A stretch of 64,000 nucleotides of DNA. Source: Glandiceps talaboti (Eukaryota > Hemichordata > Enteropneusta > Spengelidae). Shown here piece by piece: positions 25,051-46,329 of the stretch (within the stretch, counting starts at the first letter, position 1; the number at the start of each line of letters is the position of its first letter). The DNA lies in assembly GCF_964340395.1 (NCBI RefSeq), contig NC_135556.1, forward strand, positions 17,856,142 to 17,920,141, given 5' to 3'. A model generated the notes under the pieces. The model ran no database searches and was not told where the DNA came from. It saw only the letters and a list, made by a program, of their open reading frames with translations. Position numbers and translations under genes: made by a program.

Positions 25051-28000
25051 TTAGAAGCTCTCCCATATCCCTAATAGTAATATTGCAGAGTGGAACCTAA
25101 AATATATTTCCAAAGGGATAGTCAAATGTAAGATGATAGACCAAGTCCTAACACCGTAGAAACAGTATTGAATTGGCTGAGCTGACATGAACTTGATCTC
25201 GTAGAAGCACGTCCACCACCCGGTCAAGTTTGCAAAAATTAAAAACATTACGAACTGACGAACTATCATTGCATTTGACTTGTTTTGAGGAGGGGTCCGA
25301 TGCAAAATGTCGTATATGAAGAAAACTTGTAAATATACGAATATGATTATAGACACTTCCTCGATAATGATTATCTCAGCGTTGTGCATTGAGCAATCGA
25401 GGTACGAAAGCGCTGACATGATTACAAACAAGGGGTGTACAATCTTGCCAACTGAAGAAAACACCAATAGACTGGTTTCCAATCGCTTTTCGGCTTTCGC
25501 CGAGTCATCAGGGAGCCAATCACTTCTGTAGATTTTGGTTAGTGAGAACAGACAGGCGACTATAGACATGGTGTACAATACGGTGAGAAATCCATAATAC
25601 AACGATTCGGCTTTGTAGCTGTGGTTAGGCTTAGGGGCTTCAATGGCATAACCGATTGCGATACCAACAGATGTCACTAAAACTACAACTCCAAGCGCGA
25701 ATCCACACAGGCTGTATTCAAAACTGCGATTCTTCATCACCATTTTGGGATGACCTTGCTCGATGCTTCTGGTTCCGATGTTAGTATAGAAGAAATACAT
25801 AATTCCCGCCATGATGATATCGTACTCCATTGCTGATGGCACGAGGAACTCTCCCGATATTCTGTAGATGTCCATGAAACTGTATGCTGATGATGGGTTG
25901 GTGTTTGATGTCAAGTTTTGCATCACCCCTGGAGATAAAACATCTATACATTAATATTTCCCATGATGCACTATTCAAAATATGAATACCATATTTCTCG
26001 AAATAAGTTATGTTATGAAGAGAAATCAGCTGAGTTATGAAATATTTCACGAACCACAAGAAATGAAATTTAAAGTACTTTATATACAATTGTTAACAAT
26101 CTTAAAATCCAATAAAACTAACCATTGTAAAAATGATCCTGTTCGTGTTCTTTGTGGTCTTTTGTCATATTAATACATGTACAAAGATGAAGTTTTTCCA
26201 TGTCCTCTTCCTGTGTTTTCCATTCTACAGTGATTTCAGATACATACGCACGAAACCATCCACTAACATTGGCAGCCCAGATGACTGTAGCACCAACCCT
26301 GTTTAGACGAAATAAAGGTGACGAAAAAACTTTATCTTCAGGAAAGAAAATGGGTAAATCTATCTGTTATCGAAGTTTATCTGGTAAAATTGTCGAGAAC
26401 TCAAAACATGCAAAGACAAGACCTAATTAAACCTACTGACTGACTGACTGACTGACTGACTGACTTACTGGTTGACTGACTGACTGACTGGTTGACTGAC
26501 TGACTGACTGACTGACTGACTGACTGACTGACGGTCAAACAAAGACAAGACGGACGGACAGTCACGTGCTTATTTTATGAAGTAGTTCCACAGCAATGAA
26601 TTGTCATCAGTATCAAATTGGAAACTTTATGAAACCATACCTGGCAAGTGTGGTCCACTTGTTGATGCAGATGTCAGAATACGAAGACACGAATATCATT
26701 TGTGCCAATACGAATATGATCATGACGACAGACTCAGTTGCATTCACCCAATTAGGATCTTCATAACTTCCATCCAAAATTGCAGCAAACTTAAACCCCG
26801 ACAACATCATTACACATATACCAAACAATGTGGCACCGACTGGAATTGTAAAAAAGTATATGATTACACTTAAATTCATTGTTAGAGATATTGAGTAACG
26901 CTGCAAGAATCAAGTCCTTCGTTGCTGTGTCTTTTATTCTGTCATTGACTATGAAGGTGAATCCTGGTAAAAGAGTTTTTAAAAAATATAAATATTTCAA
27001 AGGAAAGAATTATTCTAAGTCACATGTGCTGGCGATTAAGAATCAACTCCATCTCACACCAAACGCAACATCACTAAATTGCATACATTGTAGATCGTGT
27101 GAGCATATTAGTTATTGCGAGCTAATACCGTTGATTTCCTATACCAGCTCAATCACCCTCAAAGAGGAAGGCTACTCGAGGAAATAAATGTATTTTCATA
27201 ACCTTCGGATTCTGGAAAGTCATTCCATGATTTCACAACACGTCTTCTTTCAGTGGTGCACTATTGCCTCATGGGTGTTATCAGATATTTATTAGATGCA
27301 CGATGCATATTCGTGACTATTTACCTGAAGGAAATAATCACTAAGGAGTCATGAATATTCAGTGTGTAACTAATAAATATTCATGCCTGATACGACCCAT
27401 GATGCAACGGTGCATTACTGTATGAACAATAGAAGTGAAACAGAGTTTGAATTTGGTGTTTTTTGGTAATCGTTATTTCTTTGAGAGACGTTCCCCTTTA
27501 GAAGTGAAAACGCTATAAACCTTAAGCCAATTTGTAAGATGTGCATGGGCAACAACTATACTAGTCGGGCCCCTGGTTGGACAGTCAAACAATATGAGTA
27601 CTAAAACTACCAAGTGTGAATTTTTATAAATACCTTTTACATATGACGAGCCAGATTTCTTTGGTAAATTTGCAGATCTATCAATCATCTTTAGTCTCAT
27701 AACTATCATAGCAAGTATAGAAGTGGAGTAGAGAAATAAATAATACCAATCGACACCATCGTACGGCAGATCAAGATTTTTGTCTTTGTTGAGTGCAACG
27801 GTTATGACGAAAACCACAGACATGACAACCAGAGTTGTAGCCAATAACTCGCTGAATGCTTTACTCACCGTAGCTCTGAAAATAAACAGTATGAAAAAAT
27901 ACACATAAATAAAACAACATGCATACATCAATGAATACATACATACATACATACATACATACATACATACATACATACATACATACATACATACATACAT

Positions 28001-28292
28001 ACATACATACATACATACATACATACATACATACCGATGCATAGAAAGCTGCGCATTTGTTGGGAATATATGATTGGGCGATAGTACATTGATTGCAGAT
28101 AATACTGTCAATAGAAATATTGTCATGATCATGATATAGAAAGTTAGGATATACTTACTCAGCTTTAACATGTCGTGATATCAGTGGCATGGATTCAACA
28201 TTACTATCAGTAATTTGTATTGTAGCATAGCCTCCCAGTTCACCAGACTTAATCTTATCACTTTCACCCATAGATGATTCCATGTCCTCCAT
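25051..28292 (-). CDS. Otopetrin family proton channel A
   Basis: Five coding exons on the minus strand: 28292-28159, 27875-27634, 26839-26641, 26298-26123, 25928-25051; 542 aa, phases 2-1-2-1. The ATG has an in-frame TGA 9 bases upstream, and an acceptor at 28309/28310 implies a non-coding 5' exon. Twelve hydrophobic segments can be counted: two in exon 2, two in exon 3 (GATLFGICVMMLSGFKFA), one in exon 4 (GATVIWAANVSGWF), seven in exon 5. Exon 5 carries the family-like blocks SAMEYDIIMAGIMYFFYTNI, FFIYDILHR, RQFVMFLIFANLTGWW and YFRFHSAILLL. Otopetrins are dimeric proton-selective channels of the plasma membrane, used in animals for acid sensing and otolith/biomineral formation. The protein is shorter than vertebrate OTOP1. 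Closest in the window to copy B. Orthology to OTOP1, 2 or 3 is not decided. Confidence 0.93.
26435..26532. repeat. (GACT)n microsatellite
   Basis: About 24 imperfect GACT units in intron 3 of otopetrin A. Confidence 0.95.
27213..27450. mobile_element. Inverted-repeat element related to family A
   Basis: The left arm (GGTGCACTATTGCCTCATGG, then CAGATATTTATTAGA) pairs imperfectly with the right arm (TAATAAATATTCATGCC, then CCATGATGCAACGGTGCA). The centre AAGGAGTCATGAATATTCA resembles the centre of the copy at 10935-11310. In intron 2 of otopetrin A. Confidence 0.6.
27938..28034. repeat. (CATA)n microsatellite
   Basis: About 24 units in intron 1 of otopetrin A. The Met-Tyr-Val-Cys frame fused to the exon is an artefact. 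Confidence 0.97.
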
Positions 28293-30216
28293 GTTTACGA
28301 ATCAGCCCACTGAAATGTGAACAGATGAAGTTCATCATTAGTCAAACCAGATAGTTGTTTTTCAATGGGGAAAGGTTTGTAAATGGACGGGAAAAAAATA
28401 CAACCAGTGTCATTACAGTGTATTTACCATCTGTTTTCGACCATCTCTTTAAAATTTGACAATTCAAAACTCAGCTCTTGGAGTGTTGGATAACTGATTT
28501 TCGAACATAAACTATAAGGACATTGGCTGAAGTTTACATTTAATACGAAAATGCAATTACAATTAAAAGGAGACGCAAAAACACTTCTGTAATATGCAAG
28601 AACATAATACTACCCGTTTCATATGTCAGTGCCCATAGGCTCTGTTTGATGCACATGTTGCACTTTAAGATCCAATGCCCGATGAATACAGTTTCTTGCG
28701 GCAATTTAACAGATGAACTGTCGACTGTTCTTAAATGAAATGAATTAACATGCACGAGGTGTCGATGCACTATGCAGACATCTAATGCAGACATCAAAAC
28801 ATTGGCACCGTCTGTTTCTATTTTACTTCATTTAAACAAAATGTCGCAACAAATTGCGATTGTAGAATGAGCAGTTTCTTATTGCTTTCTACATGGTTGA
28901 ATTAACAGAGCAAGTAAACGCAACACTAACATGAAATCGGTTTCCTCCTGCACGAACACTGAACACTCCTGGTAAATAAATAAATAGATAAATAAATAAA
29001 TAAATAAATAAACTTGTGACCTACCACTCAAGGATGCTGTAGATAGAATATACTCCTTAACGGTGAGTAGAAGGGGTGTGAGAAAGTGTTCCACAACACG
29101 GAATGGTTCTAGCGTGTATGTGTCTCAAGCAGTTGTCAGCTCAAAATATCACTTATTAGTGTACGTACTTTCCCATTTAGTGAATCGATCGCCCACGCTC
29201 CATGTAACACGTGACATGCGGGGATACCTTATTACCTTATATGACTCATTCTTCGTTTATAGCTATTGTAGAGTTCCAGTGACCATTCATCCATTCTTTG
29301 AATTGGCTGTTGGCGGCCTTCAGGATGACGTCATGGCAATCACCATTATGTATAAGTGAGAAGTTTGTCACGGCGAGAGTGATAGATAAAACTATTGTTG
29401 GAAGTGAAAGTGCACAGTATAGTATATGTTGGGTGTTGTTTTTTACTCACGAGAACGTTTGCGAAAATGGTGTTTCAATATCTGATGCAATTACTTCTAG
29501 TCAATAGAAATACATTGGTAAGTCTCCCAGTCGTAGGGGTTGACGTCAAAGGGGTTAATAAGTTGATGAGGCTATTCATTACGTTTTCTCACACCAACAC
29601 AACAGGTTTGCTACAATCAATCAATCTATCTATCTAGTTGTTGTCTGTCGACTAAATATATGACTGTAATTTCCAATGACTAGAATCAGCCATGATAAAA
29701 GTCTACCGTTCCACATGATTGGAGAGCCCAAACACCCACCGTAACAATTGTTCAGCACCCGTAGTTCGACGACGTCTATTGGACAGGTATTCATCAATTC
29801 CATGAATTGTTTGCTATCAGAACCCTAAAACGTACAGTTGCAGTTTACCAGGTTCTCCAAAGAACAAAGCGAACTTCTTCGTTCTATGTATGTGGGTGTT
29901 CATACAATGAACGTACGTGCATGGAGTATATATTTACAGGCTGTACAAGATAGTGTGGGTAACGTTAACCCAGCTTTACACTGTTTTCGCAGTATAACAG
30001 ACAGTGTGGGTGGGTGCACGTGATGATCTATTTTTACAATATGTAAAAAAACCATAAGTACTTGTATTTCTTACAGCAATTCTTAGTGTTTGAAAGGTAT
30101 TTAGACTATACGGAGCATGTTTGGGAATTCAAACGGCGGGGGAGAGGGGGTGATGAAGAAAAAACGGGGAAGGGATACTTAAAGATTTCTGGAAGTCGAG
30201 GTGGAGGCCTTGAAAA

Positions 30217-30247
<31 letters not shown>

Positions 30248-30293
30248 CATACATACATACATACATACATACATACATACATACATACATACA

Positions 30294-30324
<31 letters not shown>

Positions 30325-31153
30325 TTAAACAGTATGGAGGGTTTTTGTATGCGTAGTTATTTCGGGTTGTACTTAGCTAGCTTCTGTCGCTGTCAATCAT
30401 GTGCAACTTATTGGTTATTCAATGTATTCATACAATTACAAAGAGATTAGCGATATTGTGGATGAATGATTTTTTTATTAATATTATATGCAATCACAGT
30501 TTGAGGTTTTGTAATAGGTACAACGAGTTACTCGTACTATCGTACATCGTAAACAGTATTGCATCATCTGTGTGAGCAGAGCCCTCAACGGTGATCATGA
30601 TTTCAACCCGTTTCTGTACTGATTATCATGTACAACGTCTAATTATTGACATTTTAATAATATTCAGTGAATGTATGGTTGTCTGATTCTGAAAATGATA
30701 CTCCAGTTACAACTAGTACAGCTATAACACGGTGACAGGTTCAAAATCGAGCTTTCGCTCAAGACTTTAAAATTTAACTTGCCAAATACTAGGACACTAC
30801 CTACAGATAAATTGACCACTAATTAATAGATTCAATCATGTCTTAGGAGTAATTGACCAATTCTTAGTGAATATATCTTTTGGTTACTTGACGTAAAAAT
30901 GTCCCAGTTGCAGCTAGACATTGTCAGTGACTGAGTGCAGGTTTAAAACAGGTACCACATGCCAAAAGTTGATGATGGATTTGTGTTGGTAAAATTTGAG
31001 TATATCATTCAACAAGTATTATACATGAAATACAAATTTCAATCGGTCTTAAGGACAGACAAGTTGCGATAGTTTTGCAAAACGCTTGCTCCTTACCAAA
31101 GTCCGTTGGCCTCGGACCGACGGACCAACGTTTAATAATTTCGCACACTCATC
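28293..31153. other. Intergenic region between otopetrins A and B
   Basis: Both neighbours are on the minus strand, so this holds the promoter and 5' UTR exon(s) of A and the 3' flank of B. An acceptor for A's 5' UTR lies at about 28309. It contains (AAAT)n at 28975-29011 and (CATA)n at 30219-30321. No further gene or conserved element was recognised. Confidence 0.55.
30219..30321. repeat. (CATA)n microsatellite
   Basis: About 26 units in the spacer between otopetrins A and B. Confidence 0.97.
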
Positions 31154-34681
<3,528 letters not shown>

Positions 34682-35414
34682 GACTCTGGGACTCGCTACT
34701 CTGTAGAGCAAACAGTTTCGTCAGTGAAAATGAGCCTACTCCTTTTCGATCAGAGGTCGACTGTCTATCGTAGTTGTTTACTTGTGCATGTGACGCTAGT
34801 TGGGTCTTGAATAAGAATTAGGAAATCCCCTCTGAGTCAACGATCATGACATGAATTCTCTTTCACCTTGAGTACGTACAGACTTTCGCCCTCTTAATAC
34901 ATTTACACTTTCATTTTTAATACCCAATGCGCATGCCATGTAATGTACATGTACTAGTATTTCCGGTCCGGTCCAAGTTAAAACAATCGATAAAATATAT
35001 GAAGTGCGTTAAAAAAATATTGATAGCCCTTTTTTGGCGCTTACGGTATATTCCTTTCAGTGCATATGAGGGATTGAACGGAATATACTGTATAGTAAGC
35101 GACGTAAACAGCTGGCTGGAGGAATATTGAAAGAAATGAAAACAATCTCGGGAAACAAAATGCTATGCACAAGAGATGCGCGCGCACGTACATATAACCT
35201 TATACATGTACATACACACGCGCACCCCCCCACACACACACATACACACTCACACACACTCAACGAAGTCTCCAGGATGTCGTATTCACCTATATTTTCA
35301 ATCGAGATATGGTGTCATGATACATTCAATGCAAACACCGAACCAGACCAGATCGATTATTTCTGAATGCTCTGATTTTATCAATATCAGAATTTAAGAA
35401 GAAAAAACTAAACA

Positions 35415-35415
<1 letters not shown>

Positions 35416-35477
<62 letters not shown>

Positions 35478-35479
35478 CC
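35416..35479. repeat. (CAA)n trinucleotide repeat
   Basis: About 21 CAA units between otopetrins B and C. Confidence 0.97.
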
Positions 35480-36956
35480 TGTCATTTTAAGTTGTCACCT
35501 TAAATTGGCCCATTTTGTGAGAAATCAGGTAAAATGGAACACGGGTTCTAGCTTGACTGTGAATTGCACTCGGAGTCTCTGCACCATGTATGTACTTATA
35601 CTGCACGTATCGGCGTTTTGGATTTCTGTAATTCAACTTGAAACATTTAGATTGCTTGCCATGATCCGAGGCCCGGATTCATCAAGAAATAAATAAACTA
35701 AAAATAGAAGAGAACAACAAACACATCGGTCAATCATGAGCGTGTTTAGATAGTAATTCCTAGTAAACAGGAAAGTTCCATAGAATTTCCCCTTGAATTC
35801 AATGAAACGATTAGTCAGAGTCACTGAGAGTCGTTATTTGATACCATGCGTTCGCACGTGTAGGCGATGTACATATGTCTGGCTGACCTATTTCTTTTAA
35901 GCGCTAAAACAAAAACGTTGTAAAGAAAAGTCTGGCTCGTACCAATGGTCCTGAAGCAGAAGTAATATGTTATGATTATGTATTTTTTATATGCTGACCT
36001 CACTACCCCAAACTTGCAGACTTCAGCGCATCGTATCCAGTGTTATGTTAATTAACCGTACTTGCTTGTTCCCCGGCCGTAACATTTTGTAAGGGTGAAG
36101 GGGATAGGGATCAGGTCAGGGCTGCTGCATAAAATGCAACCTTCCCTCGATTACGTAGTGCTAAAAAGTGGCCCTCTCTCAAATTTCTTTTTCTGCTAAG
36201 ATGCAGTCAGAAATAGAATAGACACGAGTCCCAGAAAAACTAATAAGACCTTAATCTCAGCGCTGCCACCACATTGAAAGATTTAAAAGGCATTGGTATT
36301 TCCCAATAATGTTACTACGTGAATGTGCGCGAAGACACTGTATTAATCGATATCTGTGTTTGGAACTCATTGGTTGAGCCGAAGGCAGCAACTCCTATAG
36401 ATTAGAATGACACAGTTGGCATTGTTGTGACCGAGGTCATTTATTCCACAACATCGTCTGTAATCAATATATCTTACCTAGCTGTTCTCGTTTACCACCC
36501 ACGTGACTCACTCCTCCGCTGACGTCACAACTAACAATTAATTAACCACACTGTTGTTAGGAGCGATTTGATTGATGTTACGGTACCTAACCCTAACTCT
36601 AACTCCAACCATAACCGATGTAGCAGCAGTATATTTAGAACCAGTGGCATCAGTGGGATGTCAAAAAGCTAAATAATGCAAAATTAGATAATAGAGCCTA
36701 AAATGGGGCCCTCCCCTGATCTCATTTTCTAAGATATGCCCCCAGCCAATTTGTAAAAACTGGCAACCTCTAATCCCTCCGCCCTCGCACTCTTGTAATT
36801 ACTGAAGGCTCCCTAATATCCATGCCTGTACAATCACGTCTTGCCAAAGCACAATATTCGAACTATTATTATAGTGTTCCTAAAATATTATTGAATGGTA
36901 ATAATTGATATTGACAATAGAATAATTCAAATCCAAATAATTCTGAATTATGTTTA

Positions 36957-37078
36957 GGCTAGTCTGTAAGGTACGCCGTAACGGGGCGCCCTCACACATC
37001 GGCCAACCCCTCCCACGTGAGAGGAGCGCTGGGAGGCCGGTGAGGGCGGGGACGTCACGACGTATCTTACAGTCAATG
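36957..37078 (+). mobile_element. GC-rich miniature inverted-repeat element, family D copy 2
   Basis: Ends CTGTAAGGTACGCCGT and ACGACGTATCTTACAG are inverted repeats (14 of 16 bases). The interior (GGGGCGCCCTCACACATCGG, then GGCCGGTGAGGGCGGGGACG) is much more GC-rich than its surroundings and is itself partly self-complementary. A second copy lies at 24765-24870 in the opposite orientation. No coding capacity. An open frame on the minus strand here is an artefact. Confidence 0.82.
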
Positions 37079-37234
37079 TAAAGGCCCACACGCCATCATT
37101 TTTTTTCAACAATGGCAATGTGTAGATAGACTAAAAAATGAGAGTACGTCCTACCAAGAGACTCTGCATTATTTTGGGTTATTTTCAATTTCATTGTTGT
37201 CGTGTATTTAAGTAAACGCATTCTGTACTGTCCG

Positions 37235-37241
37235 TATAAAA
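37235..37241 (+). promoter_or_regulatory. Probable TATA box of otopetrin C
   Basis: TATAAAA followed by TGAG, about 350 bp upstream of a good donor (CAAAACAG/GTAAGTGTC at 37582/37583) that would end a non-coding first exon. The analogous arrangement exists in otopetrin D. Confidence 0.45.
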
Positions 37242-37264
37242 TGAGACCGAATGTCCGAATACGG

Positions 37265-37582
37265 GGACAAATGTTTACGTATCGTAGGTTTTCATAGAAA
37301 CATGCGACTGAGTCATACAGAGAAGTTTTATATTAGCCAACAACGCTACGCAGACATGTCTTTTGTTTACACCGCGTGTACATATGTCTTGTTGTGTGTG
37401 GGGCCTAGGGGTCGTTTCGTACTGCACACGTCTCTCTCATATCACAAATTTCCCGAGAACTATTTATAGATCGCTCCCGGAAGAACGTCCCGAGTGTACC
37501 CGAGACGAACTCGTTCAGAAACTAAAAGAAATGGAGGGCTCACGTAACAACACTGGCTTTATGATTTAAAATATCAAAACAG
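37265..37582 (+). other. Probable non-coding 5' exon of otopetrin C
   Basis: Right border is a strong donor at 37583. The left border is guessed from the TATA box. Splicing would continue to an acceptor (TTTTTCTTTAG) near 38174, upstream of the ATG at 38245. Confidence 0.4.
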
Positions 37583-38244
37583 GTAAGTGTCAAAGCATAA
37601 TAATTTCATGCTGACGACGGAGTCATGATCACAGACGGCCAGCATGTAATAATAGGAGGCATTAAAACTAAAGAATGCCTCGATCTGTACCTGTTCACCA
37701 AGAGCTGAGGTATTGAACAAATCGACCTTACATAATTATGCGCACGACACATGAAACCGAAAGTAACATAATTATATTATTTTGTCTTTTTTCACCTCCG
37801 ATCTTTGAAAATTATATCAATTTTGAGATTATTTTTTTGCCCCAAAAGTACCGTGACATTAGTTTGATCATTTTGAAAGGTGCAGCGATCTCGTAATCAG
37901 ACTTGCCGGTAAGTTAAGCTTAGTTCAACAAGGAATACTAGTAACTCTGTGTTCCGGGTACATTATTCTAATTCAATGGCGTTATTGTAGCATATATTTC
38001 GAAGGTATTCGCCGTCATATATTTATTCATTGCACCAACACAGCTTTAAAAAAAACAGTGATTAGATTTGATTTTACGGTATAATTTTGTGTGGACATAA
38101 ATGTAAGGACGAATGTATCAAAAGACAAAATATTGACCTCAAAGTTCATTATTAATATTTTCTTTTTCTTTAGATTTTTACTTTCTATTTGATGTAAAAG
38201 TGATCACCCATAATACAACACTGACTCTCGTCAAAATCAGAAGA

Positions 38245-42418
<4,174 letters not shown>

Positions 42419-43833
42419 GTTGAGTCATTATATCTAGATGGCACAACAACCTATCTAAATGTGACACCTTTCACGTATTTGATGACGCATGTTAAAGGTA
42501 CATAAACTGTGTTTATATCACCAGTGTCACTACTCTCTTCTTTACGTCAACACCGTAGAAAATGTTCAGCTAACTGTACACTACATTCAAAGTTACACTC
42601 GTACCAGATCACACGAGGGCACTCTGGAATAGTATAGCTCAACAGACAGAGATGTGTGCTTCGCCAGTTACCCTCTCGATCGAGATGGGTACTTTTTTTT
42701 CATTCTAATAATCTTACTGTTACTGCATATTGAAGGATACCTGTAGCATGTTTTACAAACAAAGCCTACCATCGCTTGTCACTGGCAGAACTAAAACTTT
42801 GTATTCACGCATAACATGTAAGTGATTTTATGACGTAATTTAGTGTACGTACACAGAAGATATTTATAATTCCATTGAAGGCATGTCTCAACAATAATTT
42901 AGCATCCACCCAAGCTGATTGCCACTACCACTGACCTATCAGTAACTAGCAACAAAATAATCATGTCAATACAGGAAAATATGGGGTACGATAAAATGGA
43001 ACTTTCAGATTTAGATCTCCTGGGTGTGATGTTTGATTAACGTACAAGTAGTGTGGACAAAGGCATATACTGACATTATACTAGAATAGTATATTCAATG
43101 TCTTGTGTATTGTCGATCGAGTACAACAATCTCACAAACCATGTGTCACTTTAATTGTTTTCATTAGATACATCTAGCTCACGTAAAATAACATAACAGC
43201 AACACAGATGACTACATGTATATAAGAGACTCGCAACAATTTTTGGCGACAAAGTGTCCTAAATATGATCAGTGTTATTCACGCTATTTTTCGTGGAGCA
43301 ACATTTTATAGCAAACGCTTTTCTTAAGATTAAATATAAACGACAGGTACTAAACTGATAGTATCTAGGCCTTGCTCTCCTCAATTGGATCCCTGGGCAC
43401 TCTGACATAACAGTACATGCTACCGGGGTGCGTAATTATCTATTCAATAGTATTCAGCAATACGATTTTATCGTCTGCTGTACTTAAGGCGCCAAATTTG
43501 TTGTATGTCTCAATGTATTATATTATAACGTATATTTCCAATAAAAATGGTTATAGCATGATAGATCACAATCAGTATTAAATTTTATTATTTGCTTCCT
43601 AGATTTCTTTTTACAGAAAGTTTAAGTTCCATTAGATATCACATTATTGCATTGAGTTTTAGAGAATGTCCGATGTACACCATTAATTTCATCTTCACCT
43701 ATCCTTTTCACATCTTCAATTCAAGTTATTGATGTATCAGATTTCAAAAATTGGGAAATGATGTCAATGGTATACTTGATACTTGCACGTACGTACGTGT
43801 AGGCTCAGACCACCAAACAAGGTGTAGTTATTT

Positions 43834-44213
43834 AAGTCTAAAAGAATTGCTTGGTTCTGGTACCTGGCACCACCTAGTTTTTTTCACGCCCACCCTAAAC
43901 GTGTTTTTTTACGTATTCGAGAGAAAAATAACAAAATCGCGAAAATTGTGAAGTCTCGCAAGAAATAGTGGGTGCGGAAACTGACATCAATTTAAAAAGA
44001 CAATATTATATGAAACTGTTCTTCCAATCTGTAATGGCCGTACATCTGATGAGAAGAAACCAATAACACAGAGACCATATGGAAAACAACAGAAAACATA
44101 ACTACCTGAACTAGACACTCACTTATGAAAAAAAATAAAATAAAAAATCTACCTAACCCACCTATTCTAACATTGAGAGTAATCGGTACCACACAATATT
44201 TTTGTTAGGCCTT
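43834..44213 (+). mobile_element. Miniature inverted-repeat element, family 1 copy 2
   Basis: Same family and orientation as 2261-2623. Left end AAGTCTAAAAGAATTGCTTG and right end CACACAATATTTTTGTTAGG: the complement of the right end is similar to the left end over about 30 bases. TTA/TAA at both borders could be part of a short target site. No frame. Confidence 0.78.
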
Positions 44214-44790
44214 AGTATGAGATTGTACCTGTATGTTATGACAGCAATAGCGAGGATTCGTGATACTGTATACAAATTATTTGGGCGAATATTAATTCAA
44301 ATTATAACCTCTGACATCAATTATGACATCATGGTCACTTTCCTTATTTGTACTGCCCCCCTCCCCCCCCCCCCCATACACACACGAATTACGGATTACA
44401 TGTTTAACAATGACACGAAGAGTCCACGTTTGAATATTCCAACACAAGAAAATTGATAAAATTTATCGGTTTGTGTGCTCATTATGTTTGTAATTTAGTC
44501 TGAATAAGACACGGTGAGGCAGCCTTTCTCTGTTCAGTTGCTGGTCAGACCATAGAACCCAGACTAAAGAATGTCGCCACGACCTACTTCGTACATACAC
44601 AAAAGAGTTCTGTTCAAACATTTACACAGGGAAAGGTCTAACCAGACATATTCAGGTACTCACAATAGGCGGATGAGAGGTCGCCAAAATGGACTGTCTA
44701 CACACCAGGTCTATTACTACTACCAGAGACGTTGGAGACGTCTTTATTTCTCTCTTGCAATTGCTTTGTGTCTCTCTGTCTGTCTCGCTA

Positions 44791-44794
<4 letters not shown>

Positions 44795-44830
<36 letters not shown>

Positions 44831-44853
44831 TGTGTCTGTCTGTCTGTCTGTCA

Positions 44854-44899
<46 letters not shown>

Positions 44900-44942
44900 G
44901 TCTGTGTCTGTCTCTCTCTTTGTCTATCTCGCCCTCTGTCTG

Positions 44943-44973
<31 letters not shown>

Positions 44974-44985
44974 CTCTCTCGAATA
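44795..44985. repeat. (TG)n, (TGTC)n, (TC)n and (TA)n compound microsatellite
   Basis: Low-complexity block upstream of otopetrin D; all frames through it are artefacts. Confidence 0.95.
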
Positions 44986-45423
44986 TATTCATAACCATCC
45001 TTGTTATCACGCCTGTATATTTAATTTCAGAAGCAACTTTTCTTGTCTAGGTTACGTAAAGTGATGACGTATATCTGTGTGCAATTGTCCAAATGTTTCC
45101 GTTTGAATAGAGCTGCTCATTGTACATGACATCTTGTAATCAGTCTCATTGAACTTGATATCTAGCGATCTCATCTAATCTCATATAGCTGCAAACGGCC
45201 TAGTGGATCAGTTTCGCTTACTGGAGCTACGACACATATAGCCTCTCTTCGAGGAATCATTGACCCTTTACGAAATAACAAAATATCGGAAATTCTTGAC
45301 GCTTACAATAGGGTGTGTGGGTAGTATAGGCTTGGTTTTTCCCCGATGATAATACTGGTTAATTTTAGCTATTCCTTATTGCACGCATGCGCGAAAATAC
45401 ATATATGCTGTATGCGTGAGGCC

Positions 45424-45430
45424 TATAAAA
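45424..45430 (+). promoter_or_regulatory. Probable TATA box of otopetrin D
   Basis: TATAAAA, with an initiator-like TCAGACT about 23 to 28 bp downstream and then a donor (GATCACAG/GTAAGACTG) at 45525/45526. Confidence 0.55.
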
Positions 45431-45449
45431 TCAGTCTCGTAGTCCTTCA

Positions 45450-45525
45450 GACTTACGTCAAAATAAGATACTTATATCGACAGTTCACATCATAAAACAG
45501 CACTACAACGAGTCCTGGATCACAG
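45450..45525 (+). other. Probable non-coding 5' exon of otopetrin D
   Basis: Placed between the initiator-like sequence and the donor at 45526. The next acceptor, GTCATCAG at 46283-46290, opens the exon that contains the ATG at 46330. Confidence 0.5.
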
Positions 45526-46329
45526 GTAAGACTGCCATGACTGCATTTCACGGGTATGGTCGAGTAGGTATATATATGTATGACGTAATTACCCCAACGT
45601 CTCTGGTACAACCGAAAGAGAAAATGAAACGTTGATCAAATTATGAAAATGTTATAAAAAACATTCATCAATTTCCTTGCTTTGTATGTTCATATAGCGC
45701 TAATTGTTTCCCATGAAAAATAACTTACACCTTTCATCTGGAATGAGTATATCTTTCGGTTTGATTTTATCGCCTGAATATTGGCTCTACGGAATGTTAA
45801 CAAAATGAAACCTGTATCACCGTATTTAAGTTAGCTTGATCTCAATTTTAATTTATGCAAATTATAGCTTGATTCTTTGCTTTTTGTCTTACATTTCATA
45901 CGAAATACGAATGTATGTTCATACAGAAGATTAGCGCACATATTTAGCAACCTGCGTTGAAGGTAAATCTGCTGAACGTGAAACATGCACACGAATCACC
46001 ATGTATGGCCCCTTTCTGCGAAAACATTCTAAATAAATATTCTTTTCTACTGAATAATATTACTGCAGTTTCTTTCTCTCTGTTTTTGAGGGAGAGATAA
46101 GGTAGATTGGGTCATCTGTGAATACAGAACTAGATATTCATATCCATTGACAAGTATGCTTATGGAGTTTAAATTCTTGAAAAGTACTACAATTTCAGTA
46201 CTATACATTTTCGTTTGACTTTAAATACAATTTTCATTGCTAAAGATGTTCAATGTGTTTTACTTTCACTCTCAATGTTATCGTCATCAGGTATTGAAAA
46301 AACTGTCACTGCACTTTCAAATACAAATC

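Larger units (their letters stand above)
34682..38244. promoter_or_regulatory. Divergent intergenic region between otopetrins B and C
   Basis: B reads left and C reads right, so promoters of both lie here. On the right side a TATAAAA (37235-37241) precedes a likely non-coding exon of C that ends at a donor at 37582. The B-side promoter was not located. Other content: TG/CA-rich stretch near 35190-35260, (CAA)n at 35416-35479, and the GC-rich miniature element 36957-37078. Confidence 0.55.
42419..46329. other. Intergenic region between otopetrins C and D
   Basis: 3' flank of C and promoter of D. It holds a family 1 miniature element (43834-44213), a compound microsatellite (44795-44985), and a TATA box and non-coding 5' exon of D (45424-45525). 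No other gene was recognised. Confidence 0.6.
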
